Positions 16,693-26,045 are shown, counted from the first letter of the stretch. The stretch: 38,006 nt of DNA from Chloroflexota bacterium (GCA_025449435.1 JANWJO010000035.1:1-38006), one strand, 5' to 3'. Notes: generated by a model from the sequence alone, not told the origin. Numbers and translations are program-made.

Positions 16693-17397
16693 GTGGGTCA
16701 TCTTGCGTCGTTCCTTCGTTCGGCAGCCCTGGCGTCCGCCGTCGCCGTGTGCAGCGCGCTGGTGGCGCAAGCCAGCGGGTGGGCTACCGCCGACGCTCAG
16801 TCGGCGCCGACCGCGATAGGTAGCCAGACGATCGGCGCATCGGGAGGAACCCTCGCCGTGTCCGGTCAGAAGGCGCTGGGGCTGACCACGCTCAGCCTCA
16901 CGGTACCGGCGAATGCGTTCAGCGCCGATACGCAAGTCACCATCTTCCTGTTTGATGCCTCGCTGATCTCCGGCCAACCGGCGGCGGGCTGCGCGATCGT
17001 CGCAGGCTATCAAGTGTCCTGGTTGCCGAGGACGGCAAGTGCCAAGCCGCTCTCGCTGGCCATCAGCGACCCTAGCGTTGGCCCAACGGACAAGGCCTTT
17101 ATGTACGGCACGACGGGCCTAGCGCCACTGGCGGGCGCACAGGTCAGCGGCCACACCCTGACTGTGCAGATCTCGGCGGTCACCACGGTGGTGTACGAAC
17201 ACTGCGCAGCCACGGTAGCGCAAGTGCCACAGACGCCATCGACTAGGGCAATACCAGCGGCCCTACCCCACACCGGCGCCGGCGGTGAGGCCGAGGTATC
17301 CTGGGTGAGGGATCTCGTCGCGATCCTAGTTACAGTCGTTCTCGTAGTGTCGGTGATCCAAGTGCGGTCACGCAATGGTGGACGGTCGTCACGCTGA
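16693..17397 (+). CDS. secreted protein with LPXTG-type cell-wall sorting signal
   Basis: A 234-residue protein with an N-terminal signal peptide (hydrophobic segment about 9-28, possible cleavage near ADAQS at 36). A beta-rich middle follows, with VPANAF and VTIFLFD segments. The classical sorting tail is LPHTG at 191-195, a hydrophobic helix (206-223) and a basic end RSRNGGRSSR. By family knowledge a class of sortase would anchor it covalently to the wall or to another protein; no sortase gene is in the window. GTG 16693 is chosen because GGGGGAG lies six bases upstream; TTG 16678 is the longer alternative. It is 109 bp downstream of hemL and separated from the next gene by a stem-loop. The function of the middle part is not recognised. 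Confidence 0.75.
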   Translation: MGHLASFLRSAALASAVAVCSALVAQASGWATADAQSAPTAIGSQTIGASGGTLAVSGQKALGLTTLSLTVPANAFSADTQVTIFLFDASLISGQPAAGCAIVAGYQVSWLPRTASAKPLSLAISDPSVGPTDKAFMYGTTGLAPLAGAQVSGHTLTVQISAVTTVVYEHCAATVAQVPQTPSTRAIPAALPHTGAGGEAEVSWVRDLVAILVTVVLVVSVIQVRSRNGGRSSR

Positions 17398-17426
17398 GCC
17401 GGTTGCACACTCGGTCTACGCAAGGG

Positions 17427-17449
17427 GGCCTGGTCAAGTTGACCAGGCC
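17427..17449 (+). terminator. stem-loop between surface protein and LysM membrane protein genes
   Basis: GGCCTGGTC (17427-17435) pairs perfectly with GACCAGGCC (17441-17449) around AAGTT. There is no T-tract (it is followed by TTAGGG), so it would be a weak intrinsic terminator or an RNA-stability element rather than a standard terminator. It sits 30 bp after the upstream stop and 14 bp before the next ATG. Confidence 0.45.
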
Positions 17450-17463
17450 TTAGGGAAACAGCC

Positions 17464-20229
17464 ATGATGGTGGTCTCGGACGAAGCGGTTGATGCCGCAC
17501 CACAGGCGATGACGCTAGCAACGCCGCCACAACAAGGTTCTTGGTGGCGCGGCCTCGCAGGCTGGGTGGTTGCTCTGGCAGCGTACACCTACCTTTCAGT
17601 GCTGTTTTTCGGCGGGCCGGTGATCGGCCACTTCACGACCCGGTATGTGGGCGACCCGGTTGATGGCCCGCAGTTCATGTGGTTCCTCGCCTGGTGGCCG
17701 CATGCGCTCACGCACGGACTCAACCCGCTGCTGCCACAGGTTGCCTGGGCGCCTACAGGCTTCAACCTGACGTGGGCCACGAGCATCCCTGCGCTGAGTG
17801 TGGCCCTGGCGCCGGTGACGCTCCAGTTCGGCGTCGTGGCAGCGTACAACGTCATGATGCTCGCCATTCCAACCGCCAGTGCTTTCTGTGGCTTCCTCCT
17901 GATCCGCCGGCTCACCTCGTCATGGTTCGGCGGTCTGGTTGGAGGCTATTTGTTTGGTTTTTCGACGTTGATGCTTGGCGCACAGCTCGGTCACCCGCAA
18001 GTGTCGGCTGCTTTTGTGCTCCCGTTGCTGGTGTATGCAGTCGTACGTGGGTATCAGAACTCCTGGCCCGCCTGGATCACGGCGTTGCTGTGCGGTGTGC
18101 TGTTCACCGTGCAGTTCTTGCTGGGGCCGGAACTCTACGCGATTATGGCACTGGCGCTCGCCGTCACCGCCGCCGCCGCGTTGGTTCTGGTCTCCTCTGA
18201 ACGCGGACGCGTGTTCGACCTCATACTGATGATCGGCGCGGGCTTCGAGCTCTCGATATTCATCGTGTCGCCGGTGCTGCACGTGATGTTGGGTGGTGCT
18301 ACGCCACAACAACCCATCAATTCGCCAGACCAATTTTCCATCGATCTGCTGGGCGTCGTGATGCCTGGCCAGCTTACTTGGTTGGGCGGTGGCTGGTTCC
18401 GGACGATCACCGCGACCTTTGCGGGGAATGCGTCGGAGAACGGCGCCTATTTAGGACTTCCCCTGGTCGCCATCCTTGTGGCCTACGCCGTAACCATCAA
18501 CTGGCGGAGCTGGCGCGGCGTCAACGTGGTAACGAGCGTGGTGTTTCTGCTGTTTTCGCTCGGACCGGTGATGAACGTTGGCGGGCAGCCCATCATCCGC
18601 CTGCCGTGGGCGTTTATCACCCACGTACCGCTGCTGCAAAACGTGTTGCCTGCCCGCTGCATGGCGGTGGTCTGGCTGTGCGCCGCGATTGCTACCGCGG
18701 ATTGGTTAACGCAAGCCGCGCGATCCGTACACCGACCGGCGTTTTCCTTGGACAAGATGGTGCCATGGGCATCCCTCCGCGTTGACAGCGATCGGCTTAC
18801 CAACTGGCCACGCGTCGCCTTGGGCGCGCTCGCGCTCGTGTTCCTACTTCCCAGCTGGAATACACTGCAGCGCTACTACTGGACCTCGCTCGATCGTGTG
18901 GTACCGCCGTTTTTTAGCGCCGGCAATGGCACGACGTATTTCTATCCGGGAGAGTCAGTGGTGTTGCTGCCGTTTGGCCGCGCTGGGGCAGCGATGGCCG
19001 ACCAGGCGTTGAGCGCGTTCCAGTTCACGATGCCCGAAGGCTACGCCGGGACATGGGTTCCTGTACCGTTCGACCAGTGGGCCATCGTCGATACGTTGCA
19101 GGACGAACACTACGACTTAAGTCCTGCACAGGAACTGGAACTGCGTGCTTTTTTGGGGACCTACCGGGTCGAGGAAGTGGTCGTCAACAACCCGGTACCA
19201 CCCGAGCTGGCGCAAACGCTAGCCGCGATCGGATTTCAAGAGGGGTTGACCAAGGACGGCGTAACATTCTTTCCCGTGCCACCTGATTTCTGGTCGCTGT
19301 ACCAGGGCGCCACGCCTGCCTCGGTACACGCCATGGTGCTGGACCAGGAGTTTCTGCTGCTGTACCAAGCGGCCCAACAGGGCCTCCAGGGATCGGTACC
19401 GCGTGGTGAGCTATCGCCACTGGCCCTCGAATCAGCGAATCTGCTCCCGTCGAGCTATGGTGGATATCAACGCAGTTCGCCGGACTGGAACCGGACCGCT
19501 GATGGTGCCTGGGTAGGGCCATTGAATGGCGGCTTCGCCGTCGGCGTCACAGGGAACTGGCACGACCTGTCGCATATCGCACAAGAATATGCCAACCAGG
19601 ATGCCAAGGTGTACTTCCCCTACCCAGCGCCGTTGCAAGGCACGCCCAATGGCGATACCACTGGCGAGTTGCGGATTGCGTTTGGCGCTGCTCCCGCGAC
19701 GGTAGCCACACCCGCGCCAATTGCACAAGCGCAGCCAGTAACCACACCGCTACCCATAACCTCGCCACTGCCGGAGCCGTCGCCGCCGGCACCCAGCGCA
19801 CCGGCATTACTCAGCCAATTGCCCGCGCTGCCCACGCCCAAAGTGTCGCTGGAAGTAGTGCCCCTGGCCACGCCCACTGCGTCGCCCACAGCTATCGCGA
19901 CTCCGACGGTGCTCCCTACAGCCACAGCGGTACCGGCCACGGCCACAGCGGTACCGGCCACGGCCACAGCGGTTCCCGCCACCGCCACGGCCGTTCGCGC
20001 CACGGCGACCGCCGAGCCGGCGGCAACGCCCTCAGCCGAACCGGTCGCAACGGCGGCGCCAACGGTGACGTACGTCCTCTACACCGTGCAGCAACACGAC
20101 GACTTGTATCAAATCGCCAAGCAGTTCCATGTGACCATTCCAGCGATACAAGCCGCGAATGGAATGGGCAACTCAACCTTTATCTTTCCAGGAGAGCGGC
20201 TGCTCATTCCGTTGCTCGCCAGCAGTTAG
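17464..20229 (+). CDS. polytopic membrane protein with Ala/Thr/Pro linker and C-terminal LysM
   Basis: A 921-residue protein in four parts. Residues about 30-470 hold roughly ten transmembrane helices, arranged like a GT-C-type glycosyltransferase or YfhO-like protein; the loop after the first helix carries TRYVGDPVDGPQFMWFLAWWPHAL. Residues about 475-740 are a soluble region. Residues about 740-865 are an extended Pro/Ala/Thr linker including four heptads of the ATAVPAT type. The last 54 residues are a LysM domain (YTVQQHDDLYQIAKQF ... IQAANGM ... PGERLLIP), expected to bind peptidoglycan-type glycans outside the membrane. No catalytic residues can be assigned with certainty. The start may be ATG 17464 or 17467, with AGGG upstream. 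LysM on a membrane glycosyltransferase-like protein is unusual. Confidence 0.75.
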   Translation: MMVVSDEAVDAAPQAMTLATPPQQGSWWRGLAGWVVALAAYTYLSVLFFGGPVIGHFTTRYVGDPVDGPQFMWFLAWWPHALTHGLNPLLPQVAWAPTGFNLTWATSIPALSVALAPVTLQFGVVAAYNVMMLAIPTASAFCGFLLIRRLTSSWFGGLVGGYLFGFSTLMLGAQLGHPQVSAAFVLPLLVYAVVRGYQNSWPAWITALLCGVLFTVQFLLGPELYAIMALALAVTAAAALVLVSSERGRVFDLILMIGAGFELSIFIVSPVLHVMLGGATPQQPINSPDQFSIDLLGVVMPGQLTWLGGGWFRTITATFAGNASENGAYLGLPLVAILVAYAVTINWRSWRGVNVVTSVVFLLFSLGPVMNVGGQPIIRLPWAFITHVPLLQNVLPARCMAVVWLCAAIATADWLTQAARSVHRPAFSLDKMVPWASLRVDSDRLTNWPRVALGALALVFLLPSWNTLQRYYWTSLDRVVPPFFSAGNGTTYFYPGESVVLLPFGRAGAAMADQALSAFQFTMPEGYAGTWVPVPFDQWAIVDTLQDEHYDLSPAQELELRAFLGTYRVEEVVVNNPVPPELAQTLAAIGFQEGLTKDGVTFFPVPPDFWSLYQGATPASVHAMVLDQEFLLLYQAAQQGLQGSVPRGELSPLALESANLLPSSYGGYQRSSPDWNRTADGAWVGPLNGGFAVGVTGNWHDLSHIAQEYANQDAKVYFPYPAPLQGTPNGDTTGELRIAFGAAPATVATPAPIAQAQPVTTPLPITSPLPEPSPPAPSAPALLSQLPALPTPKVSLEVVPLATPTASPTAIATPTVLPTATAVPATATAVPATATAVPATATAVRATATAEPAATPSAEPVATAAPTVTYVLYTVQQHDDLYQIAKQFHVTIPAIQAANGMGNSTFIFPGERLLIPLLASS
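19921..20004 (+). repeat. 21-bp tandem repeat in coding sequence, four units
   Basis: Four consecutive 21-bp units (19921, 19942, 19963, 19984) encode the heptad ATAVPAT and a variant in the linker before the LysM domain. The first two units are identical, the third differs in a few bases, and the fourth is more diverged. Such a minisatellite can vary in length between strains by slippage. Confidence 0.9.
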
Positions 20230-20317
20230 CCGCGCCCGAGACGGCGTGTATGGCGCGGTATACTTCCCGCTGAATTGTGTGGTTGCTGGCGCATCTGGCG
20301 CCTCAAGCGGAGGCCGT

Positions 20318-20827
20318 GTGGCAATCCTACCCATCCTCGTTGGCGATCACCCCATGTTGCGTCAGCACGCCAAAAAAGTCGGCAAGGTGGATCGCTCCAT
20401 CCTGGGTTTGCTCGACGACATGGTCGAAACCATGCACGCCGCGCCCGGCATTGGGCTAGCGGCGCCCCAAGTGGGCAAGTCGCTGCGCGTCATCGTGATC
20501 GATGTGGAAGACTCGGCCTATCAGCTCATCAATCCCGAGGTCGTGAAGTCGGAGGGCTCAGCCACCATAGAAGAAGGGTGCTTGAGCTTGCCCGGCTACT
20601 ACGGCGACGTGGTACGGCCGGAAAAGGTGACGGTGAAGGCGGTGAGCCGCACGGGCAAACCGCTGCGCATTAGTGCCAGCGGCATGCTGGCACGGGTACT
20701 GCAGCACGAAATCGATCATCTCAACGGCGTGATGTTCGTCGACCGGCTAGAGAGCCTGGCGAGCCTGCGCCGGGTTCCTGAAGAGTCACCCGACGAGTTG
20801 CAACCCGCCGGGACCGCCCGTGGCTGA
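20318..20827 (+). CDS. def: peptide deformylase
   Basis: A 169-residue metalloenzyme removing the formyl group from nascent N-terminal methionine. All three motifs are present: GIGLAAPQVG, EEGCLSLPG with the metal-binding Cys, and QHEIDHLNG with the two metal-binding His and the catalytic Glu. The frame is open to 20159, but the GTG at 20318 gives the usual N-terminus (AILPILVGDHPMLRQHAKKV), with GGAGG four bases upstream. A TATACT at 20259-20264 in the 88-bp gap may be a -10 element. The 3' end overlaps the following SDR gene by 8 bp. Confidence 0.95.
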   Translation: MAILPILVGDHPMLRQHAKKVGKVDRSILGLLDDMVETMHAAPGIGLAAPQVGKSLRVIVIDVEDSAYQLINPEVVKSEGSATIEEGCLSLPGYYGDVVRPEKVTVKAVSRTGKPLRISASGMLARVLQHEIDHLNGVMFVDRLESLASLRRVPEESPDELQPAGTARG

Positions 20828-21572
20828 CACTAAGACGCTCGTCATCACAGGAGCCGCCGGGCGCATCGGCACTTTTTACCGGCAGCATTTCGGCCAGCGT
20901 AAGGGCTGGCAACTCCGGCTACAAGATATTAGGCCGGTGGAGAATCTCGGCAAGGCCACGGTGCTCACCGGTGACCTCGCTAGCTTCGACCACGCGCAGG
21001 AAGTGGTGGCCGGCGCGCACACCGTGTTGCACCTGGCAGCGGACCCGAGCACCCGCGCCGAGTTCTACGCCACCCTGCTCGACCGCAACATTAAAGCCAC
21101 TTATAACGTGTTTCAGGCGGCAGCCGAGGCTGGCGTTCAGCGCGTCATCTTCGCCAGCAGTATCAACGCCATTCTGGGGTACCCGGAGCACGTCCAAGTT
21201 CACACACATATGGTGGCCCGGCCGGCCAACGTGTACGGCGCCACCAAGGCGTGGGGCGAGGCACTGGCCGCTACCTACGTTGCCGAGGACAAGTTGCCCA
21301 GCGCCATCGCCATCCGCATTGGCGGCGTGACGCATCGAGACAGCATCCAACCCGACTGGGATACCCGCCGCCTGAGTTGGATCGTGACGCACGAGGATCT
21401 GTGCCAGCTGTTCGACTGCTGTGTGAACGCCGGCCCAGAAGTCAATTTCGCTGTGGTGCATGGCATCTCCAATAACAAGTTTGTCAAGATGGAGATCGAG
21501 TCGACGCACCGGCTAGTGCACTACACGCCGCACGACGACGCGTTCGCTATCGCCGCGAGCAAACAGCGATAA
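20820..21572 (+). CDS. NAD-dependent epimerase/dehydratase family (extended SDR)
   Basis: A 250-residue Rossmann oxidoreductase. VITGAAGRIGTFY at the N-terminus is the glycine-rich NAD-binding motif, VLHLAADPSTRAEF follows the second strand, and YGATKAWGEAL supplies the YxxxK catalytic pair with upstream SSINAI serines. The short length and overall layout resemble uronate dehydrogenases, but sugar-nucleotide epimerases of the same superfamily are possible, so the substrate is not assigned. The GTG start overlaps def by 8 bp. The later TIM-barrel and Gfo/Idh genes suggest a sugar or uronate context. Confidence 0.82.
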   Translation: MADTKTLVITGAAGRIGTFYRQHFGQRKGWQLRLQDIRPVENLGKATVLTGDLASFDHAQEVVAGAHTVLHLAADPSTRAEFYATLLDRNIKATYNVFQAAAEAGVQRVIFASSINAILGYPEHVQVHTHMVARPANVYGATKAWGEALAATYVAEDKLPSAIAIRIGGVTHRDSIQPDWDTRRLSWIVTHEDLCQLFDCCVNAGPEVNFAVVHGISNNKFVKMEIESTHRLVHYTPHDDAFAIAASKQR

Positions 21573-21644
21573 CACCTCTGGTACGGGCAGGGTGCCGCCC
21601 TCGCCCACACAATCGATTGGCGTGGAACGGGAGGGGAGATTCCA

Positions 21645-23288
21645 GTGTCGGTTGCTTCGACGGCCCTGACGGCCCGACCCGCGTGGCGCGCATTACAGCA
21701 ACATTATGACCAGGTCCACACCGCTCACCTGCGCGACCTGTTTGCCAGCGACCCGCAGCGTAGCGACACGCTAGCGTTCCAAGCCGGCGATCTGTTTGCC
21801 GACCTCTCCAAACACCGCATCACCGCCGAAACGCTACGCCTGCTCACCGAGCTGGCCACGGAATGTGATCTGGCAGGGCACATCGGGGCCATGTTTCGGG
21901 GCGACAAGATCAACCTCACCGAACACCGCGCCGTGCTTCATGTGGCGCTGCGGGCGACCCGCGATCAGCACATATTTGTCGATGGCGAAGATGTGGTTCC
22001 TGGCGTACACGCCGTGCTCGATAGGATGGGCGAATTCGCCAGGCGGGTACACTCGGGCGCCTGGGCGGGATACACCGGTAAGCCAATCACCAGTATCGTG
22101 AACATCGGCATAGGCGGCTCTGACCTGGGACCGGTGATGGCCTATGAGGCGCTGCGCTTCTACTCCGAGCGCTCGATACGATTCCGGTTTGTGTCCAACG
22201 TGGATGGCACCGACTTCGCCGAAGCGGTGTATGACCTGGACCCTGCCGAAACGCTGTTCATCATCTCGTCCAAGACCTTTACCACGCTGGAGACCATGAC
22301 CAACGCTCGCTCGGCTCGCGAGTGGTGCCTGCGAGCACTGCACGATGAGCACGCCATCGCCAAGCATTTTGTTGCGGTGTCGACCAACGCCCAGGCCGTC
22401 GCCCAATTCGGCATCGACACCGCCAATATGTTCGAGTTCTGGGACTGGGTGGGCGGCCGCTACTCGATGGATTCGGCCATTGGGCTGTCCACGATGCTGG
22501 CGATTGGACCAGAACAGTTCCACGAGCTGCTGGCTGGGTTCCGCCAAATCGATGAGCATTTCCGAAGCACGCCGTTCGAGCGCAACTTGCCGGTGCTCAT
22601 GGGGTTGCTCACCGTCTGGTACAACAACTTTTTTGGCGCTCAGACCGTCGCCGTGCTGCCGTATGAACAGTACCTGAAACGGTTCCCGGCCTACCTGCAG
22701 CAACTCACTATGGAAAGTAATGGCAAGAGCACGCTGCTGGATGGTACGCACCCAGCATACGAAACCGGCCCGATCTTCTGGGGGGAGCCCGGCACCAACG
22801 GCCAGCACTCGTTCTACCAGCTTATCCACCAGGGGACCAAGCTCATCCCGTGCGATTTTATCGGCTTTTTCCAAAGCCTGAATCCGCTGGGCAATCACCA
22901 CGACCTGCTCATGGCCAACGTGTTCGCGCAGTCGGAAGCGCTGGCCTTTGGCAAGACGGCCGAGCAGGTGCGCGCCGAGGGCACACCGGAGTGGCTGGTG
23001 CCGCATCGGGTGTTTGCGGGCAACCGGCCGAGCACCGTGTTGCTGGCCGGCACCTTGACGCCTCATACGCTCGGCCAGCTCATCGCCCTGTACGAGCACA
23101 GCGTGTTCACGGCAGGTGTCATCTGGAACATCGACTCTTTCGACCAGTGGGGCGTGGAACTGGGCAAAGTGCTGGCGCAGCGCATCGTGCCCGAGCTCGA
23201 AAACGCCGCCGAGCCGCCGTTGCAGCACGATAGCTCGACCAACGCGCTCATCCGGCGCTACCGAGCACGGCGCGGGCACAGCGGCTAG
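21645..23288 (+). CDS. pgi: glucose-6-phosphate isomerase
   Basis: A 547-residue cytoplasmic enzyme interconverting glucose-6-phosphate and fructose-6-phosphate, of the long E. coli-like type. Motifs seen are [34 protein letters not shown] (phosphate loop), [30 protein letters not shown] with the catalytic Glu/His region, and the C-terminal signature [13 protein letters not shown] with the catalytic lysine. The GTG start at 21645 is preceded by GGAGGGGAG. It is separated by 72 bp from the SDR gene and 58 bp from the Nudix gene. Confidence 0.97.
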   Translation: MSVASTALTARPAWRALQQHYDQVHTAHLRDLFASDPQRSDTLAFQAGDLFADLSKHRITAETLRLLTELATECDLAGHIGAMFRGDKINLTEHRAVLHVALRATRDQHIFVDGEDVVPGVHAVLDRMGEFARRVHSGAWAGYTGKPITSIVNIGIGGSDLGPVMAYEALRFYSERSIRFRFVSNVDGTDFAEAVYDLDPAETLFIISSKTFTTLETMTNARSAREWCLRALHDEHAIAKHFVAVSTNAQAVAQFGIDTANMFEFWDWVGGRYSMDSAIGLSTMLAIGPEQFHELLAGFRQIDEHFRSTPFERNLPVLMGLLTVWYNNFFGAQTVAVLPYEQYLKRFPAYLQQLTMESNGKSTLLDGTHPAYETGPIFWGEPGTNGQHSFYQLIHQGTKLIPCDFIGFFQSLNPLGNHHDLLMANVFAQSEALAFGKTAEQVRAEGTPEWLVPHRVFAGNRPSTVLLAGTLTPHTLGQLIALYEHSVFTAGVIWNIDSFDQWGVELGKVLAQRIVPELENAAEPPLQHDSSTNALIRRYRARRGHSG

Positions 23289-23346
23289 CGCGTATGCTAT
23301 CGCCCGACACGGCGTGCGTGTGAGTGACCCTCAAGGAGATCATCTG

Positions 23347-23934
23347 GTGAAGTATTGCCCTCGCTGCGCCACTGAACTCACCACCCGCTTTGAAGGCGGT
23401 CGCGACCGCATCGCGTGCCCCGCCTGTTCGTTCATGTTCTTTGGCGACTTCAGCATCGGCTGTGGCGGCGTGGTAATCCGCGACAACAAGGCGCTGCTCA
23501 TCCGGCGCGGCCACGAGCCGGGCCGGGGTTGGTGGCAAATTCCCGGTGGCTACGTCGAACACGACGAAGTGGTCACCCACGCCGTCGAGCGCGAAGTGCT
23601 GGAAGAAGCTGGTGTCACCGCAACCGTGGTCGATGTGCTGGGGTTGCGCCATTCCGTGGGCGGCACGGGCTCTATCGGCGGCCCCAGTTCCAACGTGTAC
23701 GTCATCTTCCGGCTGCAACCGGTGAGCGGTGAGCCGGCGTGCGATGGCAATGAGGTGACGGGTGCGGGATACTTCAGCCTGGATGAGATCGACAAGATGG
23801 AGCGGGTGCAGGGCCTGAGCAAGTTTGCCATCGGCAAGGCGCTGGCCGAGCGCACCGGCTTTACACCCGCGCAAGCCGGCACCGACCCCAACCGCCCAGG
23901 TTGGGTGCTGTTTGGCCTGCACACCGAGGGCTAG
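23347..23934 (+). CDS. Nudix hydrolase with N-terminal zinc ribbon
   Basis: A 195-residue protein. C4-x2-C7 and C24-x2-C27 (CPRC ... CPAC) form a zinc ribbon. The catalytic Nudix box fits G-x5-E-x7-REUxEExGU exactly (GYVEHDE then REVLEEAGV), the Mg-binding pyrophosphohydrolase site. This architecture resembles NudC/YjaD-like and related NADH or nucleotide-sugar pyrophosphatases, but the protein is shorter than NudC and the substrate is unknown. GTG 23347 is chosen over earlier in-frame codons because AAGGAG lies upstream and the earlier frame overlaps pgi. Confidence 0.9.
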   Translation: MKYCPRCATELTTRFEGGRDRIACPACSFMFFGDFSIGCGGVVIRDNKALLIRRGHEPGRGWWQIPGGYVEHDEVVTHAVEREVLEEAGVTATVVDVLGLRHSVGGTGSIGGPSSNVYVIFRLQPVSGEPACDGNEVTGAGYFSLDEIDKMERVQGLSKFAIGKALAERTGFTPAQAGTDPNRPGWVLFGLHTEG

Positions 23935-23987
23935 GCGGCACGGCGTGCAGCACAACAGCCAGCGCACCACCTGACAGGAGTTTCGTT

Positions 23988-24911
23988 GTGACCACTCGAC
24001 TGGCTACCATGAGCGTGGTGAGCGACGAGATCGACCAGGACCTCGACCGTGCGTGCCAGGTGGCACGCGAGTTGGGCATGCACGCGGTGGAGCTCAATAC
24101 CCTATGGGGCAAACCCGTAGACCAGCTGACGGCTGGCGAAGTGAGCCGGGTGGCGACGCTGGTGGACCGCTACGGCCTCAAGGTCAGCTGCGTGAGCGTG
24201 GCCAGCCTGAAGGCCATCGAACTCAGCGAGCAGCCTGACCTGACTCAGTCGGCGCAGTTTGCCGAACACCTGGAGATGATCACCAACGCGGCGCGAGTGG
24301 CGGATGCACTAGCGGGTCGCATGCTGGCCCGCCACGTACGCATCTTTAGCTTCCGGCGCGAGCCGATGCAAGGGCTGGGCAATCCCTGGCCGATCCTGTC
24401 CGACGGCGGTGGCATCGACGCAGCCACCCTCACTCGCATTGTGCAGGGACTCGACAGTACCGCGGACCTGGCCAAGAAGCTCGGTGTGCGCCTGCTCATC
24501 GAGAACGTGCGGTCCTGCTGGGGCAACAGCGGCGCGAATACGGCAGCCATCCTCAGGGCTGCCAACCGGCCGGAGCTGCGCGCCATCTGGGACATCGGCA
24601 ACGACTATGTGTCGTGCGGGCAGCGTTTTTACACCGGTTACCGTGCGCTCACCGGCTACATCGAAGCTGTGCACTGGAAGGACGCTGCCGTGCTCGACTG
24701 GTCCACCGGCCTCACCGCCTGGATGCCTGTGGGTGAAGGTGGACTCGATGTCTCCGGACAGATGGCCGCCTTCGCAGTCGATGGACTACCAGGTCCGTTT
24801 GTGCTGGAGACCCACTGGCACGGCGAACACCTGAGCAAAGAGGCTTCGAGCCGCCATTCGTTTGCCGGGTTGCAGCGGCACATGACCGCGGCGGGCATTG
24901 GGTATCGCTAA
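23988..24911 (+). CDS. sugar phosphate isomerase/epimerase-like TIM barrel
   Basis: A 307-residue member of the xylose-isomerase-like/AP-endonuclease-2 TIM-barrel family. Metal-binding-type residues appear at strand ends: LLIENVRSCWGN (Glu), AIWDIGND (Asp), VHWKDAA (His) and FVLETHWHGEH (Glu). Family members isomerise or epimerise sugars and inositol derivatives; the substrate is not evident. The GTG start has AGGAG seven bases upstream and lies 53 bp after the Nudix gene. The next gene, a Gfo/Idh/MocA oxidoreductase 57 bp downstream, is a frequent partner of this family in sugar and inositol catabolism. Confidence 0.88.
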   Translation: MTTRLATMSVVSDEIDQDLDRACQVARELGMHAVELNTLWGKPVDQLTAGEVSRVATLVDRYGLKVSCVSVASLKAIELSEQPDLTQSAQFAEHLEMITNAARVADALAGRMLARHVRIFSFRREPMQGLGNPWPILSDGGGIDAATLTRIVQGLDSTADLAKKLGVRLLIENVRSCWGNSGANTAAILRAANRPELRAIWDIGNDYVSCGQRFYTGYRALTGYIEAVHWKDAAVLDWSTGLTAWMPVGEGGLDVSGQMAAFAVDGLPGPFVLETHWHGEHLSKEASSRHSFAGLQRHMTAAGIGYR

Positions 24912-24968
24912 CCGCCCACGCTAAACCATCGGACCACATCACCTGCTGAAGTTGAAAGGACCGTGCGC

Positions 24969-25952
24969 ATGATCAAAGTAGCGTTCGTCGGGACCGGTGC
25001 GATCACGCGGCGGCATTTCGACGCACTTAGCAAGCTGCGCAACCAGGCCAGCGTAGTGGCCGTGTGCGATGTGATCGAAGAGCGTGCCGTAGCCGCCGCC
25101 GCACCGTGGGGCGCTCATGCCTACCTCAGCTTCGCCGAGATGATCCGCCAGGAGCAGATCGACGCGCTATATGTGTGCTTGCCACCGGATGCGCACACCG
25201 ACCAGGAACTGACCGCCATTGAACGCGGCATCCACCTGTTCGTGGAGAAGCCGTTGCCACTCGACCCGACGAAAGCGCTGGCTATAGCGCACGGTGCGCA
25301 GCGAGCGGGCATCGTGACGGCGGTGGGCTACCACTGGCGCCAGTGGGACCACGTCCAGCGCGTGCGCGCGGCGCTCCGGCACGACCAGGTGGGCATGGCA
25401 GTGGCCTCATTCCTCAACGTGCTACCTGGCACGCCGTGGTGGCGCGTGCGCTCGCGCTCTGGCGGCCAAGTGGTGGAACAAGCCATCCATATGCTCGACC
25501 TGAGCCGGTTCCTGCTGGGTGAGGTCGAGAGCGTGTACGCGGCTTACGCGCTGCGCGCCAACGCCGCGGAGCCCGGCCACGACCAGGACGACACCCACGT
25601 GGTGACCCTGCGTTTCGCAAGCGGCGCCATCGGAACGCTGCAGGCGTGCTCCACACTACACCGACGCTACCGCGTGGGCCTAGAGATCATCTGCAAGCAC
25701 AAGGCGTATACCATCCGCGAGAGCGAGGCCGACGTCGATACGGCAGCAGGCGTCGAACACTGGGCACGCGGCAACGATGCCGGCCTTGCGGAAAATGTTG
25801 CGTTCTTGAAGGCAATCGCCACCGGCGATCACAGCGGCATCTTGTCGGACTACGCCGATGCCTGGAAGACCCAGCAGGTAGCGCTGGCGGCCAACGAGTC
25901 GGCTGCCAGCGGCGAGGTGGTGCGTATTGGGGCTAAGGGGCACAACGCCTAG
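24969..25952 (+). CDS. Gfo/Idh/MocA family oxidoreductase
   Basis: A 327-residue NAD(P)-dependent sugar/inositol dehydrogenase-like protein. The N-terminal VAFVGTGAITRRHFDAL binds the dinucleotide, VEKPLPLD is the EKP motif with the catalytic lysine, and GGQVVEQAIHMLDLSRFLLGE carries the conserved histidine helix. ATG 24969 is preferred because GAAAGGA lies eight bases upstream; the GTG at 24963 is too close to that site. It probably acts with the upstream TIM-barrel protein on a sugar or cyclitol. It is followed by the repeat-rich gene-free region. Confidence 0.92.
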   Translation: MIKVAFVGTGAITRRHFDALSKLRNQASVVAVCDVIEERAVAAAAPWGAHAYLSFAEMIRQEQIDALYVCLPPDAHTDQELTAIERGIHLFVEKPLPLDPTKALAIAHGAQRAGIVTAVGYHWRQWDHVQRVRAALRHDQVGMAVASFLNVLPGTPWWRVRSRSGGQVVEQAIHMLDLSRFLLGEVESVYAAYALRANAAEPGHDQDDTHVVTLRFASGAIGTLQACSTLHRRYRVGLEIICKHKAYTIRESEADVDTAAGVEHWARGNDAGLAENVAFLKAIATGDHSGILSDYADAWKTQQVALAANESAASGEVVRIGAKGHNA

Positions 25953-26045
25953 AGGACTCTCTGTTTCAGGCTCCCTGAGCAACGATGTCGCGGGTTGCGC
26001 GGCGGTCGCTCGTCTGGAGGGACGAGGGTACGGGCCTCACCCCCT

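Noticed and set aside
17427..17449. Stem-loop as a strong rho-independent terminator
   Set aside because: The T-tract is missing, so only a weak or alternative role is claimed in the feature list.
19921..20004. Tandem repeats considered as a CRISPR array
   Set aside because: Units are directly adjacent without spacers and encode an in-frame heptad.
21834..23279. Long open frame (481 codons) on the minus strand opposite pgi
   Set aside because: It lies wholly within pgi, whose protein is unmistakable; the antisense translation shows no family motif and is a typical high-GC shadow frame.
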